Source: Hyphomonadaceae bacterium (lineage in GTDB: Bacteria > Pseudomonadota > Alphaproteobacteria > Caulobacterales > Hyphomonadaceae). Taken from it: a stretch of 64,000 bases of DNA. Position 1 is the stretch's first letter, and each line of letters opens with the position of its first letter. The stretch lies in contig JADKDU010000007.1 in NCBI GenBank assembly GCA_016714495.1, positions 62,001 to 126,000 on the forward strand, read 5' to 3'. The notes under the pieces are model-generated. The model searched no databases and was not told the origin of the DNA. It worked only from the letters and a program-made list of their open reading frames with translations. A program made the translations under genes and the position numbers. Below, piece by piece: positions 52,181 through 61,340 of the stretch.

Positions 52181-53310
52181 TGCCGCGGCCGCGCCGGCCG
52201 CACGGGGCCCGGCGTGTGCTATCGCCTCTGGCGCGAAGCCGAGATGCGCGGCTTTGCGGCTTCCCCCCCTCGCCGGAGATCGAGAACGCCGATCTTACCG
52301 GTCTCGCCCTCGATCTTGTGCGCTGGGGCGCAAAGACGCCGGTCGATCTCAGCTGGCTCAATCCTCCCTGCGAAACGCCGTGGCGCCTCGCCCGCGACCG
52401 TCTTGTCAGCAGCAACGCTCTCAGGCTGGATGGCGAGATCACGGCGCTGGGCAAGCGCCTCAGCGACTTTCCACTTCCGCCCCGTCTTGCCTTGATGGTC
52501 CTGCGCGGCGCCGAAATCGGTCAGGCGCAACTCGCCGCCGACATCGCCGCACTCCTGTCGGAGCGCGATCTCGGCGGCCGTTCCACCGATCTTGACCAGC
52601 GCCTCTCCCGCTTCCGCGTCGATAGCGGTCAGCGCGGCCGCGCCATGCGTGATCTTGCCATCCGCTGGGCCAAACTCGCTGGCGGCAAGCCCGCCGCCCC
52701 GATCAGCGCCGCCGCCGTCCTCGCCCTCGGCTTCCCCGAACGTATCGGCCGCCTGCGCGGATCAGTTCCTGGCCGCTTCATCCTCGCAGATGGTCGCGGC
52801 GCCGTGCTGGACGAGACGGATCCGATGACCTCCCAGCAATGGATCGTCATCGCCGACATGACCGGCGCCGGGCCCGACCTCCGCATCACGCTCGCTGGCC
52901 GCTACACAGAAGGCGAAGCGCTCTCCTCCGACGCGATCGAAACCCGCGAGGAGGCCCGCTACGATCACGATGCCCGCCGTGTGTGCGCGCGCCGCGCAAA
53001 GATGCTCGGCGCCATCGGCCTAGAAGACGGCCCGCTCCCCGCCCCGTCCGGCGACCTCGTCCGCCATGCCCTACTCGACGCTATCCGCGAACAGGGCCTC
53101 GGCCTCCTGCGACATGGCGATGGCGCCCAAACCATCATCGGCCGCATCGAACTGCTCAGCCGTGCGATCGGCGATCCTTGGCCAGCAGCGTTCGGTCAAC
53201 GCGCCATGTCACGCCTCGAAGAATGGCTCGGCCCGCAACTAGGCTCACCGGGCGCCCTCAACTCCCTGTCCAGCGGCCAAATCGCCGACGCACTCCGTTC
53301 ATTCGAATTG
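52168..53310 (+). pseudogene. hrpB: Internal fragment of ATP-dependent helicase gene hrpB
   Basis: The homology begins within helicase motif VI (RGRAGRTGPGVCYRLW) and continues through EAEMRGFAAS, ENADLTGLALDLVRWG, ADIAALLSERDLGGR, VLALGFPERIGR and FILADGRGAVLDE into the HrpB C-terminal region, fading after ALNSLSSGQIADAL near 53310. The N-terminal helicase domains (about 330 codons) and the C-terminal end are missing. A C7 run at 52263-52269 also causes a frameshift between FAAS and PEIENADL. HrpB is a DEAH-box RNA helicase, dispensable in E. coli. The gene is dead. Confidence 0.8.
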
Positions 53311-53554
53311 TCGAAATTTCCCTGTCGGGATTCGTGTCGCGCGGATTGCGCAAGTGCAGCATTCGCCGTGTCTTTTAAGTCGAATTTCTCGAAATCCCTA
53401 CGTGATCGGCGCGATCTCTGTTGACGGGAGCGTAAGTCAGGCAGCAGGCTCAGACCGCGCCAACCGGCGCTATAACAACGCGGAGTCGCTGGCGTTCGCA
53501 AATAAAAAAATCGGAACGCTGCGGGAGCATCCGCCATTGGGGAGATCGCGAATT

Positions 53555-56227
53555 ATGGCGCAGCATTGTCGTATTCCGTTCGTGAGCCTGCTTGCCTTGG
53601 GCGCAGCCATGCCTGCCTTCGCGCAGGAAGTTCCGCAAGCCAAGCCGCAGGCCGACGATGACCGCGACGTCGTGGTCATCACCGCCAACAAGCGTGAAGA
53701 GACCGTCCAGGACATCGCCGTCGCCGTTACGGCCATCACGTCCGACGCCAAGCAGGAGCGCGGCATCATCACCATTACCGACATGACTAACGTCACGCCG
53801 GGTCTGTCCTACACTCCCTCCCTTGAGCGCGTGACACTGCGTGGCATCGGCCGCCTTTCCAACAGCATCGGCGCCGATCCGGGCGTCGCCAACTACACTG
53901 ACGGTCTGTACTCATCCTTCGCCATAACGGCTGGCAGGGACGCGATGCTGATCGAGCGCGTCGAAATTCTGCGCGGCCCGCAAGGCACGCTCTATGGTCG
54001 TAACTCCATCGGCGGCGCGATCAACATCATCTCCAAGCGCCCTACCGACGAACTCGCGGTCGACCTCAAGCTCGGCGCGGGCAATTACGATTATGCCAAC
54101 GCGGTCGCATCTGTGTCCGGCCCGATCACCGATTGGCTTCGCTATCGTGTAGCGGGTCAGCGCGAACAGCGCGACGGCGTCGACTACAACTACGGAACCG
54201 GTGAAAGCGAAAGCTGGGCGCTGAACGATTATTATCTTGAATTCCAGCTGGAAGGCGACATCGGCGACCGCTTCTCCTGGTGGTTCAAGACCAGTGAAAC
54301 CGGCTTTAACAAGGCCGGCCCTCCGGGCGGCGCGACATCGGTCTTCACCGACGCGCCGTACCTGCCGCAATTCAACACCAATGGCGCGACGGCTGTGAAC
54401 CCGTCCTTCGCTTACAGCAATCCGTCCGTCATTTCGTTTACGCAGGCCGGCTCGCGTAGGGACAACCCGTTCGCGACAAATGGCGAGCGCGCATACAACT
54501 CGAACCGGGCGCAGATCGGCACGGTCGACCAGAATGACGAGTATGTTCTGGAGGCCGTCTATTCGACCGACTGGTTCGACATCAAATACGTCGGCGGGTA
54601 TGTGTACTTCGACTATAGCCGAAGCTTCGACGCAGATGGCACGCCGATCAAGTCGGTGACGTACAACGCGATCACATCGCAGATCACCGCGGGTCCCTGC
54701 GCGGCTTTCGGCGCGAACCAGTTGCGCGGCTTCCCGACTTCAACGCTGACGTCAGTTGGCGGTGGCGGTTGCATCACGGGCGCGGCTCCACGCACGATCT
54801 TCCCAAATTCCACGGACACCTACGGGGAGAGCCGCGCCTTCTACTCCAACGAGATCAACCTGATTTCCACGATGGACGGTCCGCTGCAGTGGATCGGCGG
54901 CATCTACCAGTACCAGGAAAACAACAAACAGCCTGGCCTGCAGCTCACGCTCGACGACGAGCCGCTGGCTGGCAGCTACCTAAACCCGACGACTGCCAGC
55001 GTCATCGCGAATCCAAACCGCTATCTGCAGTACTTCAGCAACACCGGCCTGTATAACGCCTATGGCGTATATGGTCAGGCGGACTACACGCTGAACGATC
55101 AATTGAAGTTCACCGCCGGCGTGCGGTATTCCAAGGACATCAAGGAGTCGAAGGAAGAGGGCTTCGTCGCCTGCTACATCCTCTGCTCGGGGCTGGGCCT
55201 GCCGGCGGCATACGGGAACATCACTGCTATCGCGTTCGGGAACAGGTTGACGGCGACGCAAGCAACTGACGGATACACCGCCGCCCTGGATAACCGCGGC
55301 TTCGCGGTTCGCCGCCTCAAAGGCGACTGGGAAGCGGTGACCGGCACGGCGGGTGTCGAATATCGTCCGTGGGACGATACTCTAACGTTCGCCAAATACT
55401 CACGCGGCTACAAGGCTGGCGGTTTCAACAACGTTGGCTTTGCCCGGAACCCTTACACGGAATCGGAGTTTGTCGATTCGTACGAAGCGGGCTGGAAGCA
55501 GACCTGGGCCGACTTCGGCCTCACGACCAACGCAGCGGTGTTCCTCTACAAATACACCGACGCGCAGGCCCCGCTCGCGATCGTGACCGAGGTAGCGGGT
55601 ATCCGCACGGCAACCACAGCTTTCGTCAACGTGCCAGAAGTTGAAACCACGGGTTTCGAACTCGAAGCCAACTGGAGCCCGATCGATCCGCTGAACATTG
55701 GCTTCACTTATGCATATCTGAACGCCGAGATTACCGAAGCTGGCGTCTATACCGATCCGACGCGGGATGATCGTTGCGTCGGCGCGACCCCGACCTCGCG
55801 CGTCACCTGCAACGCCACGTTCACGACGCTTGTCGATCCGGCATCTGTCCGTTCAGTTAAAGGCAACCAACTGTCTCAATCGCCGAAGAACAAGATCGCG
55901 CTGAATGCTTCGTATCGCTTCGAGATGGAAGATGGCTCCTACTTCCTGCCGACGGTCAGCTACTCCTGGCGCGACGAGTTCTACGGTTCGTTCTTCAACA
56001 ACGACAACCAGATCTCGCCCGCCTACGATAACCTCGACGCACGTCTGAACTGGAAATCCTCGGACGACTTGCTGGGCCTGACATTCTGGGTCCGCAACTT
56101 GACGGACGAAGCCCAGACAGCAAACGTCGGCGCCAACAACTTCCGCAAGGATGACAATGCTCGGTACCAGACCTTCGACTTCACGCCGCCGCGTACATAC
56201 GGCGTCGATCTGCTGATCCACTACTAG
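53555..56227 (+). CDS. TonB-dependent receptor (copy 2)
   Basis: An 890-aa outer membrane receptor. Signal MAQHCRIPFVSLLALGAAMP ending AFAQE; TonB box DVVVITANKREETVQDIAVA; plug with RVTLRGIGRLSNS, then IERVEILRGPQGTLYGRNSI and GGAINIISKRP; barrel ending in PRTYGVDLLIHY. It is longer than copy 1 and not a close paralogue. Four extracellular-loop Cys pairs (e.g. GPCAAFG..GGGCITG) may stabilise loops. ATG 53555 has a GGGGAGA site 22 bp upstream, which is far; another start could be considered. A terminator follows. Confidence 0.93.
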   Translation: MAQHCRIPFVSLLALGAAMPAFAQEVPQAKPQADDDRDVVVITANKREETVQDIAVAVTAITSDAKQERGIITITDMTNVTPGLSYTPSLERVTLRGIGRLSNSIGADPGVANYTDGLYSSFAITAGRDAMLIERVEILRGPQGTLYGRNSIGGAINIISKRPTDELAVDLKLGAGNYDYANAVASVSGPITDWLRYRVAGQREQRDGVDYNYGTGESESWALNDYYLEFQLEGDIGDRFSWWFKTSETGFNKAGPPGGATSVFTDAPYLPQFNTNGATAVNPSFAYSNPSVISFTQAGSRRDNPFATNGERAYNSNRAQIGTVDQNDEYVLEAVYSTDWFDIKYVGGYVYFDYSRSFDADGTPIKSVTYNAITSQITAGPCAAFGANQLRGFPTSTLTSVGGGGCITGAAPRTIFPNSTDTYGESRAFYSNEINLISTMDGPLQWIGGIYQYQENNKQPGLQLTLDDEPLAGSYLNPTTASVIANPNRYLQYFSNTGLYNAYGVYGQADYTLNDQLKFTAGVRYSKDIKESKEEGFVACYILCSGLGLPAAYGNITAIAFGNRLTATQATDGYTAALDNRGFAVRRLKGDWEAVTGTAGVEYRPWDDTLTFAKYSRGYKAGGFNNVGFARNPYTESEFVDSYEAGWKQTWADFGLTTNAAVFLYKYTDAQAPLAIVTEVAGIRTATTAFVNVPEVETTGFELEANWSPIDPLNIGFTYAYLNAEITEAGVYTDPTRDDRCVGATPTSRVTCNATFTTLVDPASVRSVKGNQLSQSPKNKIALNASYRFEMEDGSYFLPTVSYSWRDEFYGSFFNNDNQISPAYDNLDARLNWKSSDDLLGLTFWVRNLTDEAQTANVGANNFRKDDNARYQTFDFTPPRTYGVDLLIHY

Positions 56228-56271
56228 GCCTGGGCGCGCTTCGGCGCGCACCGGTTGGTGACTCCAAGACT

Positions 56272-56301
56272 GCGCCGGTCCCTTCTGGGGCCGGCGCTTT
56301 T
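56272..56301 (+). terminator. Intrinsic terminator of the second TonB receptor gene
   Basis: Stem GCGCCGG.TCC/GGG.CCGGCGC with a TTCT loop and TTTTCGTTT tail. Confidence 0.85.
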
Positions 56302-56861
56302 CGTTTGCGCCTCTCGGTCAATTCAGGGCCTGACGTCGCGTCGCGGCTTATCAGCGGAGATTGACCTGGGCGACGTCTCGAGCGCGAATGTGGCGTCACG
56401 CTGACCTGACGACGCTGGAACGCCCGGCGCAGTTCAAGACGCAGACGATCCCGGCCGATCGGGCGCTGCAGATGGAGCAGGCGCGGGCGCGGGCGCGCAT
56501 GATGCAGGCGTCGAATGCGCCGAGCAATCCGAACTAAGGCGCACCGACCGATGGCGATGCAAACGCCGGCTACAGCGCCTTCTGGATCGATCCGGGCACG
56601 CAGTACGGCGTGGTGAAGGGCGAGACCCGGTCGTCGTGGTCAAGGGTGTGGCGCAAAGCGCCAGCAGCATCAAGACGAGCGTCGACGACCTGCTGGATAC
56701 GGACAAGGTGAAGTCGCTCGGTCGCTACCAGCAGACACTTCGTGCGCCGATGCGCAGTGGCACGTTCGCATTCATCGCCAACTATTCTCATGGAAAGATC
56801 CTCCCAACCTCGCAACTACCGCGAAGCCGGGCACGCGCTGTCAATGACATCGGGCAGCCGG
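56302..56861. other. 560-bp patchwork of gene fragments
   Basis: No intact gene. Plus-strand pieces with coding character follow each other in different frames: TLERPAQFKTQTIPADRALQ then MEQARARARMMQASNAPSNP ending in a stop near 56536; DGDANAGYSAFWIDPGTQYG (56550-56620), which may be the direct continuation of the first piece; then SVDDLLDTDKVKSLGRYQQT (56680-56760) in a third frame. The first two look like one secreted hypothetical protein broken by a small indel. The third is of unknown origin. Confidence 0.5.
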
Positions 56862-57380
56862 CTAGGCTTTGGCGCCCATCGCCACATCCACCATAATCTC
56901 GCCTGAGATCGCCTCCAGCGCGTCCTGCACGGCGGCGGCCTTCAGCCCCTCGGGCAAGCGCAGATGCGCCGCCATGTGGAAGAGTTGGCCGCCCGCATGC
57001 GCCTCTGCGCTCAGCCATGTCTCGAACGTCTCGATGTTGGCGCCGAGGCTGCTCACCGCCGCCGTCACCTGGTTGACGATGCCCGGCCGGTCCTGCCCCA
57101 CCAGCGAGAATTCCAGCGTCTCGCCCGCCGCGCCCGCGTCCTCGACGGCCGGCGCGATGCGCACCTCCAACCCCGCCGCATCGACAGCCGCCACGGCCGC
57201 GCGCAACGCATCGACCTTGCCCTCCGCCAGTTCGACCAGAACGGAGCCGAGATAAAGCCCGCCCAGCCGCGACAGATGGCTCTCCAGCCAGTTGCCGCCC
57301 GCCGACAAGACAGCCGCCGCCAACGCCTTGGTCAGGCCGGGCCTGTCACTGCCGACGACGCTCAAGACCAACAACGCCAT
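56862..57380 (-). CDS. GcvR-like tandem ACT-domain protein
   Basis: A 172-aa protein of two ACT domains: LLVLSVVGSDRPGLTKALAA (about 3-80) and LEFSLVGQDRPGIVNQVTAA (about 92-165). This is the architecture of the glycine cleavage repressor GcvR and related amino-acid sensing regulators. ATG 57380 has a GAGG site; an extension to 57431 is not conserved. No gcv gene is in the window, so the target is unproven. Confidence 0.85.
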   Translation of the reverse strand: MALLVLSVVGSDRPGLTKALAAAVLSAGGNWLESHLSRLGGLYLGSVLVELAEGKVDALRAAVAAVDAAGLEVRIAPAVEDAGAAGETLEFSLVGQDRPGIVNQVTAAVSSLGANIETFETWLSAEAHAGGQLFHMAAHLRLPEGLKAAAVQDALEAISGEIMVDVAMGAKA

Positions 57381-57488
57381 GGATAACCTCGCGATGGAAC
57401 AGTTGAGCGGCATTGTTAGGCCAAGGCGCATCGCCGCGCCATGGTCTGCGCGGCGCCTGTCTCACGCCGGCAAGTGTGCGAGGGAGGC

Positions 57489-58277
57489 TCAGCGCCCCGG
57501 TGAATTCACCGACGTGGCGCCGATGGACGCCAGCTGCTGTTCGGCGTCGTAAGCGGGAAAGGCTTCCCGCACGGAGATCGTGTCGGGGAGGACGTAGAAC
57601 ACCCCGCCCGCCTTCTTGAAGATCGGCTTGATCGTCTTGCTGTAGAAGGTCGACGAGACGTTGATGCAGCCGTGCGTGATGCGGTTGTCGTCCACCGTCT
57701 TCGAGGACAGGCGCGTCTTGCGCTTCTCCGCTTTCGGAGCGCCTTTGGGCAGCGCGTGGATCGAGATGGCGGTCGCATAGTCGACCCATAGCACTGTCTC
57801 GCCGCCGGCTGCGGGGCCATAGCCGACAACGAAGCGACCGGCCGGCGTGGTGCGATCTTCGGCGGGAATATCCTTGAGTTCGCGGTCGGCGACGCCTTCG
57901 GCGGAATAATCGCCCATGGCCGAGCCGAGCAGAGCGGGTGAAGTCGCCTTGCGCCTGCCCTTGGCGTCGAACACCACAACCTGCGCCGCGACCTTGTCGA
58001 CAATGGCGAATGGCAGGTCGCGATTGTCGCCCGTCGCGATGATCCAGGCGACGATCTCGGCAGCGTCTTCAGACAAAGGTAGTGCGGGCGCGACTTCGGG
58101 CGCCTTGGCGGTTTTGGCGACCGGCTCCGCCATGGCGCTGAGACCAGACGCGCCGCCAAAGGCCAGGGCGAGGACCGCCACACGAAGCACCGTTTTCAAC
58201 GCGATAGGAATGCCGACCTCCAAAGTCAGGCTGCTTTGCGTTTGTGGATGGGCCGGACCCTGCGGGGGCCCGGCCAC
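57489..58277 (-). CDS. L,D-transpeptidase family protein
   Basis: A 262-aa (if from ATG 58277) exported YkuD-type enzyme. A hydrophobic signal (LKTVLRVAVLALAFGGASGL) precedes the catalytic domain with SIHALPKG and the active-site motif ITHGCINVS (Cys204). The usual HxxxxxxxxxSHGCxR(L/M)xN becomes ITHGCINV, a variant seen in several alphaproteobacterial homologues. It would form 3-3 crosslinks or attach proteins to peptidoglycan. The true start may be a TTG within a GGAGG-led region near 58200; the ATG adds 25 non-conserved residues. Confidence 0.85.
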   Translation of the reverse strand: MAGPPQGPAHPQTQSSLTLEVGIPIALKTVLRVAVLALAFGGASGLSAMAEPVAKTAKAPEVAPALPLSEDAAEIVAWIIATGDNRDLPFAIVDKVAAQVVVFDAKGRRKATSPALLGSAMGDYSAEGVADRELKDIPAEDRTTPAGRFVVGYGPAAGGETVLWVDYATAISIHALPKGAPKAEKRKTRLSSKTVDDNRITHGCINVSSTFYSKTIKPIFKKAGGVFYVLPDTISVREAFPAYDAEQQLASIGATSVNSPGR

Positions 58278-58315
58278 CAGCCAGATTAGTCTCTGACCAT
58301 CCAGTTAGAACAGGG

Positions 58316-58663
58316 TCAACCCCGCGGCCTGCGCGCGGGCGTCGCCGGCTTCTCAAGTGCATCGATACGCGGCGTGAGCGTGTCGAGGCGCTGGTTGGCC
58401 GTGCGGGCTTCGGTGGCGGCGGCCTGGGCGGCGGAATTGGCGGCGGCAGCCTGGCTCGAGGCCGAGGCGGCGGCGGCATTTCCCGCTTCGGCGCGCTGTG
58501 TGGCGGTCGTCACGCGGGCGTCGACCTGATCGATGCGGCTGTTCACGGCGGCGAACTTTTCATCGACATACTGGTTCGTTGCACAGGCAGTGGCGCTGAG
58601 GCCGCCCAGAATTATTACAGCGGCGACACGTGCGGTCGCGGCGTGGTTCTTCAACCAAGACAT
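58316..58663 (-). CDS. Coiled-coil lipoprotein, 115 aa
   Basis: Signal MSWLKNHAATARVAAVIILG ending in lipobox SATAC. The mature part starts ATNQYVDEKFAAVNSRIDQV and is an Ala-rich coiled coil with heptads (RVTTATQRAEAGNAAAASAS), typical of Lpp-like or Alr-type outer-membrane lipoproteins; NQYVDEKFAAV resembles alphaproteobacterial Pal-linked proteins. ATG 58663 has AAAAGG 9 bp upstream; ATG 58672 is closer to that site. It lies next to the L,D-transpeptidase gene, which can crosslink such lipoproteins to peptidoglycan. Confidence 0.78.
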   Translation of the reverse strand: MSWLKNHAATARVAAVIILGGLSATACATNQYVDEKFAAVNSRIDQVDARVTTATQRAEAGNAAAASASSQAAAANSAAQAAATEARTANQRLDTLTPRIDALEKPATPARRPRG

Positions 58664-59049
58664 TTTCGGCATCCTTTTTTCTCCCGTTGGAACGATCCCG
58701 AACGGGGTCGTTGGTACGCAATGGCGTTAGGCCTCCAGATACGCTCTGGGCCTGTGTGAAACGTGGAGGATGTCGACTTGTTCCGGGTGCGGACGATTCT
58801 CGTGCGAAGTTCCGCGCTGCCCGAAACTTGAGCGGCACGTCGCTCCTCAACGGATTCAAGGCGGTGCTCGCGCGCAAACGAGCGCCGCATGCGGAGCTCA
58901 TGATCTGGAGCGCTATCTCGGGCGAAATGTTTCCCGTTTCGTGCGACCGCCGTGTGACGCTTTGCGTGATGATAGGCGCACCCCGCGCCCACCCTTGCCT
59001 TCGCGCCCGACACTGACCATCAAGGATGCTCTCTGTGGGGAGTTTTCCA
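58664..59049. other. 386-bp gap with divergent promoters
   Basis: No gene recognised. An AACGATCCC-GAAC-GGGGTCGTT hairpin (58691-58712) lies in the 5' region of the lipoprotein gene. The rest is promoter sequence for that gene and for the channel gene. Confidence 0.5.
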
Positions 59050-60039
59050 ATGCGGCAGGTCCTGCGTTTCCTGGTCCTTGTGATGGCGATGGCCTTTGGC
59101 CTGCCCGCTCACGCGCAGGCGCCCGCCGCAGTGAAGGTCGGGATGTACATCAACGACATCCAGTCGATCGACCTGCACAGCTATTCCTTCGTCGCCGACG
59201 TCTATCTCTGGTTCCGCGACACCGACGCGGAGATCGTGCCCGGGTCGACGTTCGAATGGATGAACATGTTCGCCCCTGACGATCATGTTCAGACCGACAT
59301 CTACCCCGAACCCGTCGACCAGCCTGACGGCACGCAATACCAGGTCTTTCGCCATCAAGGTCCCTTCGCAGCGAAGTTCTCGGTGAAGACCTATCCCTTC
59401 GACGCCCACAATCTCACCATCGAGATAGAAGACCAGGAGTGGAACACCTCCCGTCTCGTCTATGTGGTCGATCAGGTGACGATGAACCCCGACATCGAAC
59501 TGCCCGGCTTCGTGATTGGCGAGCCGAAACTCGAAGTCCGCAATCGTCCGTACCCGACGAATTTCGGCGACACGACGATGAGCCAGCCGGAGACCTATTC
59601 CCGCGCCATCGTCTCGATCCCGATCTCTCGCCCTGTCGTATCAGGCGTCACGAAATCCCTGCTTCCCGTTTTCATCGTTGTTCTCGTCGCCGCCGCAGCC
59701 CTGCTGCTGAAGCCCGAGCACATCGAGGCGCGCGTCGGTCTTTCGATCACCGCCCTTCTCACGCTCGTCGCTCTGCAGTTCAGCGCGCAAGCAGCCCTGC
59801 CCGACGTCGGCTATCTCCTGATGCTCGACCAGATCTACCTTGCCTCCTACGGCTTCGTGCTTCTGGTCGTCGCCCTTCTGGTGATGACGACCGGCAATGC
59901 CGAAGACAAAAACCAGTTGGCGGCCGCGCATAGTCTCGCCAAGGGCGGGCTGGGCACGGCGGTCCTGTCCATCCTGCTGTATGCGACCGTCATCGGCCTC
60001 GTTCTGTGGCTCAACCTGAATGCGCCCGACGCGGCCTGA
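59050..60039 (+). CDS. Prokaryotic pentameric ligand-gated ion channel homologue
   Basis: A 329-aa protein with signal peptide (MRQVLRFLVLVMAMAFGLPA, cut near HAQA). Residues 28-198 follow the beta-sandwich ligand domain: VGMYINDIQSIDLHSYSFVA, VYLWFRD, and TYPFDAHNLTIEIED in place of the Cys-loop (no Cys pair, as in bacterial members). Then four membrane helices: M1 201-220, M2 228-246 (ARVGLSITALLTLVALQFSA), M3 261-281 and M4 302-323. The Pro-Phe-Asp of the loop and the M1 'P' are conserved. GGGAG at 59037-59041 precedes ATG 59050. Ligand and ion are unknown. Confidence 0.83.
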   Translation: MRQVLRFLVLVMAMAFGLPAHAQAPAAVKVGMYINDIQSIDLHSYSFVADVYLWFRDTDAEIVPGSTFEWMNMFAPDDHVQTDIYPEPVDQPDGTQYQVFRHQGPFAAKFSVKTYPFDAHNLTIEIEDQEWNTSRLVYVVDQVTMNPDIELPGFVIGEPKLEVRNRPYPTNFGDTTMSQPETYSRAIVSIPISRPVVSGVTKSLLPVFIVVLVAAAALLLKPEHIEARVGLSITALLTLVALQFSAQAALPDVGYLLMLDQIYLASYGFVLLVVALLVMTTGNAEDKNQLAAAHSLAKGGLGTAVLSILLYATVIGLVLWLNLNAPDAA

Positions 60040-60173
60040 CGGCGTCCGGACTTAAAACGAACCTCACTAATCCCTCTTTCGCCCCAATTCGCGCCGTGGC
60101 GCGGCCATTATCGGCTGCGACAAGTTGTGCATCGCGGGACAATGACCTGGCGCCGCGGGAAAGGGGACTTGTC

Positions 60174-60362
60174 GTGAAAACTTCGATCCGCCTTGCGCTC
60201 ACTTCACTTTTGGTTTGCGGCGTCACTTTCGCCGCTTCCGGCGCTCCCCTTCCCTTCATGCCGAAACCGCAGACGGTCAGCGCCACGCTCGACGCCCCGC
60301 TTCCGCCGGCCGAAGCGGGTCCCGGCGCTCAGATCGCTCTCACGACTTTCAGCCGGCAATAG
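60174..60362 (+). CDS. Small secreted protein, 62 aa
   Basis: From GTG 60174 (AGGGGA site 7 bp upstream) the protein has a signal peptide (VKTSIRLALTSLLVCGVTFA, cleavage near ASGA) and a 40-residue Pro/Ala-rich mature part. No family. It ends 32 bp before the VWA gene and is probably co-transcribed with it. Confidence 0.55.
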   Translation: MKTSIRLALTSLLVCGVTFAASGAPLPFMPKPQTVSATLDAPLPPAEAGPGAQIALTTFSRQ

Positions 60363-60394
60363 CGTCTCGCCATCATCACTCCTGGGGACTAGCC

Positions 60395-61156
60395 ATGAAA
60401 ACCCGCACAGCCATCGCCGCCATCCTGGCTCTCGCTACGGCCGGCGCCGCCACGACCACGACCGCCTTCGCCAAGCCGCCCCGCGCGCCGGCGATCCACT
60501 CCTACATCCTGCTTGATCGCACCGGCTCGATGGAGCCGATCTGGTCGGAAGCGCTCTCTTCCGTGAATGCTTACGCTGATGGCCTCGCCACACTCGATGG
60601 CGGACCGCGCGTCGATGCCGACATCACGCTCGCCGCCTTCGACGCACAGGAAGGCCTGCAATTCGAGGTGCTGCGGCAGGACGTCGACGCCAGCGAATGG
60701 CGCGACGTCACCAATCGCGAAATCTCTCCGCGCGGCATGACGCCTCTTTATGACGCGATCGGCCGAATGGTCTCGCTTGCCGAGAAGGACAAGCCTGAGA
60801 AAGCCGTCATCGTCATCATGACTGATGGCGAGGAAAATTCTTCCAAGGAAATGACGAAAGCCTCCGCCAAGGCCGCGCTCGATCGCGTCCGCGCGAAGGG
60901 TTGGGAAGTCGTCTTCCTCGGCACCGAGTTCTCCAACTTCGATGACGCCACCGGCGTCGGCCAAAGCGCCTCGCGCAACATGGCCGTCTCAAAAGACCAA
61001 CTCGAGGACTCGATGCGTCGTCTCTCCGACAAGTCGAAAGCCTACGCCTCAGGCGCGGCGCCGACGGTGGAATTCAACGCCGAAGATCGCGCCGCCGCCA
61101 AGGAAGAAGAAGTCAAGCAAAGGACCAACAGCCCGCCGCAACGCGGCAACCCGTAG
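60395..61156 (+). CDS. Secreted von Willebrand factor A domain protein
   Basis: A 253-aa exported protein: signal MKTRTAIAAILALATAGAAT ending AFA. A VWA domain spans about residues 35-205 with MIDAS motif LDRTGSM (DxTxS), the Thr of RGMTPLYDAIG and the Asp of IVIMTDGEENSS. The C-terminal 50 residues are charged and helical (AEDRAAAKEEEVKQRTNS). VWA proteins bind protein partners through a metal ion. Neighbouring genes give no clear partner. Confidence 0.87.
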   Translation: MKTRTAIAAILALATAGAATTTTAFAKPPRAPAIHSYILLDRTGSMEPIWSEALSSVNAYADGLATLDGGPRVDADITLAAFDAQEGLQFEVLRQDVDASEWRDVTNREISPRGMTPLYDAIGRMVSLAEKDKPEKAVIVIMTDGEENSSKEMTKASAKAALDRVRAKGWEVVFLGTEFSNFDDATGVGQSASRNMAVSKDQLEDSMRRLSDKSKAYASGAAPTVEFNAEDRAAAKEEEVKQRTNSPPQRGNP

Positions 61157-61218
61157 GTCAAATAGCGTCGAGGGACGCCGCGGGTCCGCTTCTCCTGTAA
61201 CGGCAAGGCAGGATCCGG

Positions 61219-61256
61219 ATTCGGCCTGCGGCGATTCTCCCCGCCGCGGGCCGAAT
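61219..61256. repeat. Long inverted repeat between VWA and lipoprotein genes
   Basis: Arms ATTCGGCC.GCGGCG (61219-61233) and CGCCGC.GGCCGAAT (61242-61256) with an 8-nt loop. No T-run follows on either side. Probably a Rho-type or attenuating hairpin, or a REP-like element. Confidence 0.5.
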
Positions 61257-61340
61257 TGCATTTGATGCGGACCTCTTGAGTTTGAGCGCGGATTGTCGAC
61301 CTATGCCGGACAGTGGGGAAGCTGCCGGGGAGCCACGACC

